A stretch of 64,000 nt of DNA, from positions 310,001-374,000 of the forward strand of contig NZ_JAUSSR010000007.1 of the NCBI RefSeq assembly GCF_030812475.1. Reading direction: 5' to 3'. The DNA is from Pseudomonas lini. Its GTDB lineage: Bacteria; Pseudomonadota; Gammaproteobacteria; Pseudomonadales; Pseudomonadaceae. A program made the translations under genes and the position numbers. Positions 60,915 through 64,000 of this stretch are shown one piece after another; position 1 is the stretch's first letter; each line of letters begins with the position of its first letter. Under the pieces are notes generated by a model. The model saw only the letters and a list, made by a program, of their open reading frames with translations. It made no database searches and was not told where the DNA came from.

Positions 60915-62327
60915 CTATTGGCCAAACCGACGGGCAGCTTCCGGACCGAAATCCCGCGGACTGAAGCCCGGCTTGTTCAACTGGTAGCCGTCGCGCTGTT
61001 CGTTGATCAGGTTGAACGCCAGGTAACTGCCGGCATTGAGGTCGTAGTACAGCCCCACGCCCGCTTGCGGCCGCTGGCTTTCATAGGCATAGAAAAAGTT
61101 CAGCATCGAGGTCCGCCACAGCTCGCCACGGTTGTCGTAGTTATCGGCGAGCATCGGGAACCAGGTGTCTTCGTCGATGTACAACTTGCGTTTGCCGTAC
61201 AAGTGGCGGTAACCCGGCTTGAGGGTGCCTTCCAGCTCCCAGACCCTATGGCGCTCGTAGCGCATGGCATCCGGGTTGATATGGCCAGGGGTCAGCAGGT
61301 TGGCGTACTTGAGGTTGGCCGCATGCAGGCGATAGGTGTTGTAGGGAATGAACATCTCGCGCTTGCCGACGATCTTCCAGTCATAGCGCTGGCCCGAGCC
61401 GTTGAACAGGCGCACCTCGTCCACGGTGATCGAACCGCCGCTGCCGGGGAACGACATGTCGAAGCCATAACCCGGCGACTGCCGCACACGGCGAGTGCCT
61501 GGATCGTAACGCCAGGCCTGGCGAGGCTCGGTCTTGTCGTTCCAGAACTCGGTGCCGGTATTGATCTCGCCCTTGTCCCGTTGTGGCAGCAGGGTTTCAT
61601 TGAGGTAGAAGGCCGAGTTACCAACAGTCTCGCCTTTCTTGCCCGGCTCCAGCGACGGCGCCAGGTTGCGCGAATGCACGCGGCCCCAGTTGATGTTGCC
61701 GTCCTTGAGCACGTAGGCGTTGTCGGAAGTGTACTCCTCGGTCCAGGCGCGCAAGGTAAAGGCCGAGGCGTTCTTCAACAGTTCCAGACCGCTGCGTGGA
61801 ACCGGAAAGGCTGTGCCGCCGGTTTTGCCCACCACCCCTTCACCGTCATCCACCAGGCGCGCGATGCTGGCGTTCTCGCGGGTGGCTTGGCAAACCGCGT
61901 CGTCGAAACGGAAATCCCGGTGCGAGGGGTAGATCGGCATCTTGTACGTAGCCGGGTACAGCTTGAACAAGGCTTTCTGCCCGTCGGACAGGTATTCACT
62001 GTATTGCGCCAGGTTGGTCGCGGTAATCACGAACAGCGGTTTTTCTTGCGGGTAAGGATCAACCGGATGGTTGCCGGTCCCTTTGAAATCCACGTGCGGT
62101 GGCACACCCAGCCACTTGCCGCTGAATGCCGGAATGGTGCCATCGGCATTGGCGCTCTTGTCGGCACCGATGCAAGTCAAATCCTTGCCCAGGCGCTCCA
62201 CATCTTCCGGTGCGGCGTTGGCCGTACCGATTGCACTGCACCCCAATAACAACCCCAGCACCCAGGTGGGAGTGGCGTTGGCAGCCCGCGAGACAAGACA
62301 ACTGGAGGCCAGGTTACTGCCGGTCAT
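60915..62327 (-). CDS. DUF1329 exported protein
   Basis: 470 residues with a signal peptide (about 20-38, ending TANAA). It has the DUF1329 pattern (RLGKDLTCIGADKSANADGTIPAFSGKW; AWRYDPGTRRVRQSPGYGFD; RLHAANLKYANLLTPGHINPDAMRYERHRVWELEGTLKPGYRH). The family, LolB-like in fold, occurs with DUF1302 porins in clusters for steroids and other hydrophobic compounds; a role in envelope transport is assumed. An AGGAG box precedes the ATG. Confidence 0.85.
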   Translation of the reverse strand: MTGSNLASSCLVSRAANATPTWVLGLLLGCSAIGTANAAPEDVERLGKDLTCIGADKSANADGTIPAFSGKWLGVPPHVDFKGTGNHPVDPYPQEKPLFVITATNLAQYSEYLSDGQKALFKLYPATYKMPIYPSHRDFRFDDAVCQATRENASIARLVDDGEGVVGKTGGTAFPVPRSGLELLKNASAFTLRAWTEEYTSDNAYVLKDGNINWGRVHSRNLAPSLEPGKKGETVGNSAFYLNETLLPQRDKGEINTGTEFWNDKTEPRQAWRYDPGTRRVRQSPGYGFDMSFPGSGGSITVDEVRLFNGSGQRYDWKIVGKREMFIPYNTYRLHAANLKYANLLTPGHINPDAMRYERHRVWELEGTLKPGYRHLYGKRKLYIDEDTWFPMLADNYDNRGELWRTSMLNFFYAYESQRPQAGVGLYYDLNAGSYLAFNLINEQRDGYQLNKPGFSPRDFGPEAARRFGQ

Positions 62328-62439
62328 TTTTATTCTCCTTGGTTACCGATAGCGGTCACCCAGTATCGGCAGCCCAAGGAATCGGCAGCATCGTCCGCAC
62401 GGACTAACGCGTTTTCCCACGGCGCCTGTGAGCGACAGA

Positions 62440-63648
62440 CTAAAGCGCATCCTTCGCTGATCCTGGCAGCTGCGGCCCGGCCAATGCCACGACACTGTTG
62501 AGCATGATCCGCACAAGCTCGGTCTGGCGCCGAACGCCCGTCTTGGAAAAGATCGAACGCAGGTGCGCACGGGCGGTATTGCGGCGGATGTTCAGCGCCT
62601 CAGACGCCTCCTCCAGCGACAGGCCGTTAGCCAGTTCCAGCGCCAGCAAGGTTTCTGCGGGTGTCAGGTTGTACAGCTGCGACGTCACCACATTGCTCAC
62701 CAGCGACTTGCTGACAGCATCGCGGACATAGACCACCACGGTCGGTTTGCCCTTGCCCTCGACCAGCTCCTGCGTCGGAATCAACTCCACCACCACCCCC
62801 AGGCTGACTTTCCCTGAGGGGCGGGAAATCGACGTGGCCTCGGCTATCTGTAATCCGGCGTGGCCCTGCTTCAACCGTTGAAAGGCGTTGCGCACCAGCC
62901 GCGACAGTTCACGATTGTCACTCGGGTAAGTCGCCTCCAACCGCCCGCCCACGACTTTAAGGCCGTCCTGGCTGGCGATAATCTCCCGGGCCACCGGATT
63001 CAGTTGCACCACGGTGCCGTTTTCATCGAGCACGATAGTCGCCACCGCCATGCGGCTGATCGTTTGCGAGTACAAACTGCCCAGCGACTCACTGCGATCC
63101 AGTAGCGAATGCATGTGCAGGGCGCGGCGCAAATGCGGCAAGAGCATGGCGCACATGGCCCGCTCGACCTGGGAAAAACGGGCCTGGCCCCGGGGCCGGT
63201 TGATCCGCAAACGCACCGTGCTTCCGTCCGGCATGCGGATGTCGGCGCCGAGCATCTGGTGGCAGTCATGGGGCTGGCAAAACAACAGGTAAAAAGAAGA
63301 ACTGATCCATTCATCATCAGTCATCAATTCATCGATGGTGAACACCGTGTCGGTGGGCAGGCCGTCGAACAGCGTGGACTTGGCGTAGTAGGCGTAATGG
63401 TTGATGCCGCCCTCCCCCAGTTCGATGTCCCCGGCGACCATCATCGGCGACAGCAGCGGCTCATCTTGCACACGCAGAATCAAGGTCACGAAATTGGCCT
63501 TGAACAGCTTCCGGAGCTGGCGCAACGAATCACCCATGCAGCGAATATCCATGGCCGAGTCGTACATGTTGCCGATGAGGCCTTCGTACTCGGCCAACTC
63601 CAGCCCCATTTGCGCGAGGACCTGCGCATTCGGCACGCGACTTTGCAT
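62440..63648 (-). CDS. LuxR-type regulator (TeiR-like architecture)
   Basis: 402 residues from the ATG at 63648 (GGAG box). A long N-terminal sensor region (GAF/PAS-like; LDENGTVVQLNPVAREIIASQDGLKV in the middle) precedes a C-terminal LuxR helix-turn-helix (NLTPAETLLALELANGLSLEEASEALNIRRNTARAHLRSIFSKTG). TeiR, which controls steroid catabolism in Comamonas, has a similar size and architecture. It is probably the substrate-responsive activator of this cluster. Confidence 0.8.
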   Translation of the reverse strand: MQSRVPNAQVLAQMGLELAEYEGLIGNMYDSAMDIRCMGDSLRQLRKLFKANFVTLILRVQDEPLLSPMMVAGDIELGEGGINHYAYYAKSTLFDGLPTDTVFTIDELMTDDEWISSSFYLLFCQPHDCHQMLGADIRMPDGSTVRLRINRPRGQARFSQVERAMCAMLLPHLRRALHMHSLLDRSESLGSLYSQTISRMAVATIVLDENGTVVQLNPVAREIIASQDGLKVVGGRLEATYPSDNRELSRLVRNAFQRLKQGHAGLQIAEATSISRPSGKVSLGVVVELIPTQELVEGKGKPTVVVYVRDAVSKSLVSNVVTSQLYNLTPAETLLALELANGLSLEEASEALNIRRNTARAHLRSIFSKTGVRRQTELVRIMLNSVVALAGPQLPGSAKDAL

Positions 63649-63737
63649 AACCACTCCCCAGCAGCGGGCCCGGACTGCATGGCCCGCATCAATTGATCGT
63701 AATGGGTGTTAAAGACGCTCAACGCCCCCGGTCAGCC

Positions 63738-64000
63738 CTACGGCAGTTCGAACAAACCGGCCGCACCCATGCCGCCGCCAATGCACATGGCGATCACCAC
63801 ATAACGGGCGCCGCGACGGCGACCCTCCAGCAGTGCGTGACCGACCATGCGTGCGCCGGACATGCCGAACGGGTGGCCGATGGCAATCGCGCCGCCGTTG
63901 ACGTTCAGACGTTCCGACGGGATTTGCAACGCATCGCGGCAATGCAGGACCTGGCAGGCAAAGGCTTCGTTGATTTCCCACAGGCCAATATCCGACACGC
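63738..64000 (-). CDS. Thiolase C-terminus (cut by window edge)
   Basis: The C-terminal ~87 residues of an acetyl-CoA C-acyltransferase: [29 protein letters not shown] with catalytic His, and [16 protein letters not shown] with catalytic Cys. It continues beyond position 64000. Its presence suggests beta-oxidation of a side chain or ring-cleavage product in this cluster. Confidence 0.85.
   Translation of the reverse strand, partial: VSDIGLWEINEAFACQVLHCRDALQIPSERLNVNGGAIAIGHPFGMSGARMVGHALLEGRRRGARYVVIAMCIGGGMGAAGLFELP

Noticed and set aside
60918-62249. 443-codon plus-strand frame opposite the DUF1329 gene
   Set aside because: Shadow frame; the minus strand has a signal peptide and clear DUF1329 motifs.

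Overview
The window is Pseudomonas-type DNA, probably P. fluorescens/P. mandelii-like. This is inferred from gene families (OprD porin, PrtN-like activator, pyocin-type GH19 endolysin, KshA-like Rieske oxygenase) and GC-rich codon use; the species cannot be fixed from the sequence. It has two halves.

Positions 1 to about 43,391 are the right-hand part of an integrated temperate phage. Its right attachment site is a 56-base 3' fragment of tRNA-Ser(TGA). The intact tRNA and left junction are not visible, so the left end lies outside the window or cannot be recognised. The phage is a chimera with a lambda-type head (Nu1, A, W, B, ClpP-like protease, D, E, FII-like, Z) and a P2-type contractile tail (V, W, J, I, fibre, FI, FII, E/E', T, U, X, D). 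Late genes run leftward from a probable cos region (29,102-29,235) to endolysin, spanins and a Dam-like methyltransferase. Several intrinsic-terminator-like hairpins interrupt this operon, which suggests antitermination. The early block holds a Prim-Pol/helicase gene beside an iteron-like repeat field (30,267-30,565), a TraR/DksA-like protein, a CII-like protein, Cro and an S24-type CI repressor flanked by matching palindromic operators. A rightward operon (35,211-38,400) carries small genes, a PrtN-like activator and the integrase. Both phage ends carry AT-rich cargo: a repeat-containing secreted protein and a three-helix membrane protein on the left, and on the right a DUF3427-like/HNH nuclease plus an ABC-type ATPase with a TOPRIM-like partner. 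The right cargo is bracketed by the intact integrase 3' end and a degenerate copy of it.

Positions 43,500-64,000 are chromosomal: an OprD porin, a LysR regulator, a DUF1445 protein and a small lipoprotein, then a catabolic-looking cluster. CysQ (PAP phosphatase), CysD, CysNC (ATP sulfurylase/APS kinase) and a sulfotransferase form a complete PAPS make-use-recycle set. They sit in one rightward run with DUF1214 and EthD-like proteins, three SnoaL/BaiE-like NTF2 proteins, an SRPBCC protein and two SDRs. Leftward genes beyond encode a small exported protein, a KshA-like Rieske oxygenase, a DUF1329 exported protein, a LuxR regulator and a thiolase cut by the window edge. The best working reading is a pathway for a steroid-like or other polycyclic substrate that includes an enzymatic sulfation step. 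This is the most interesting candidate for an undescribed system in the window; the phage ATPase-TOPRIM-HNH cargo is second.
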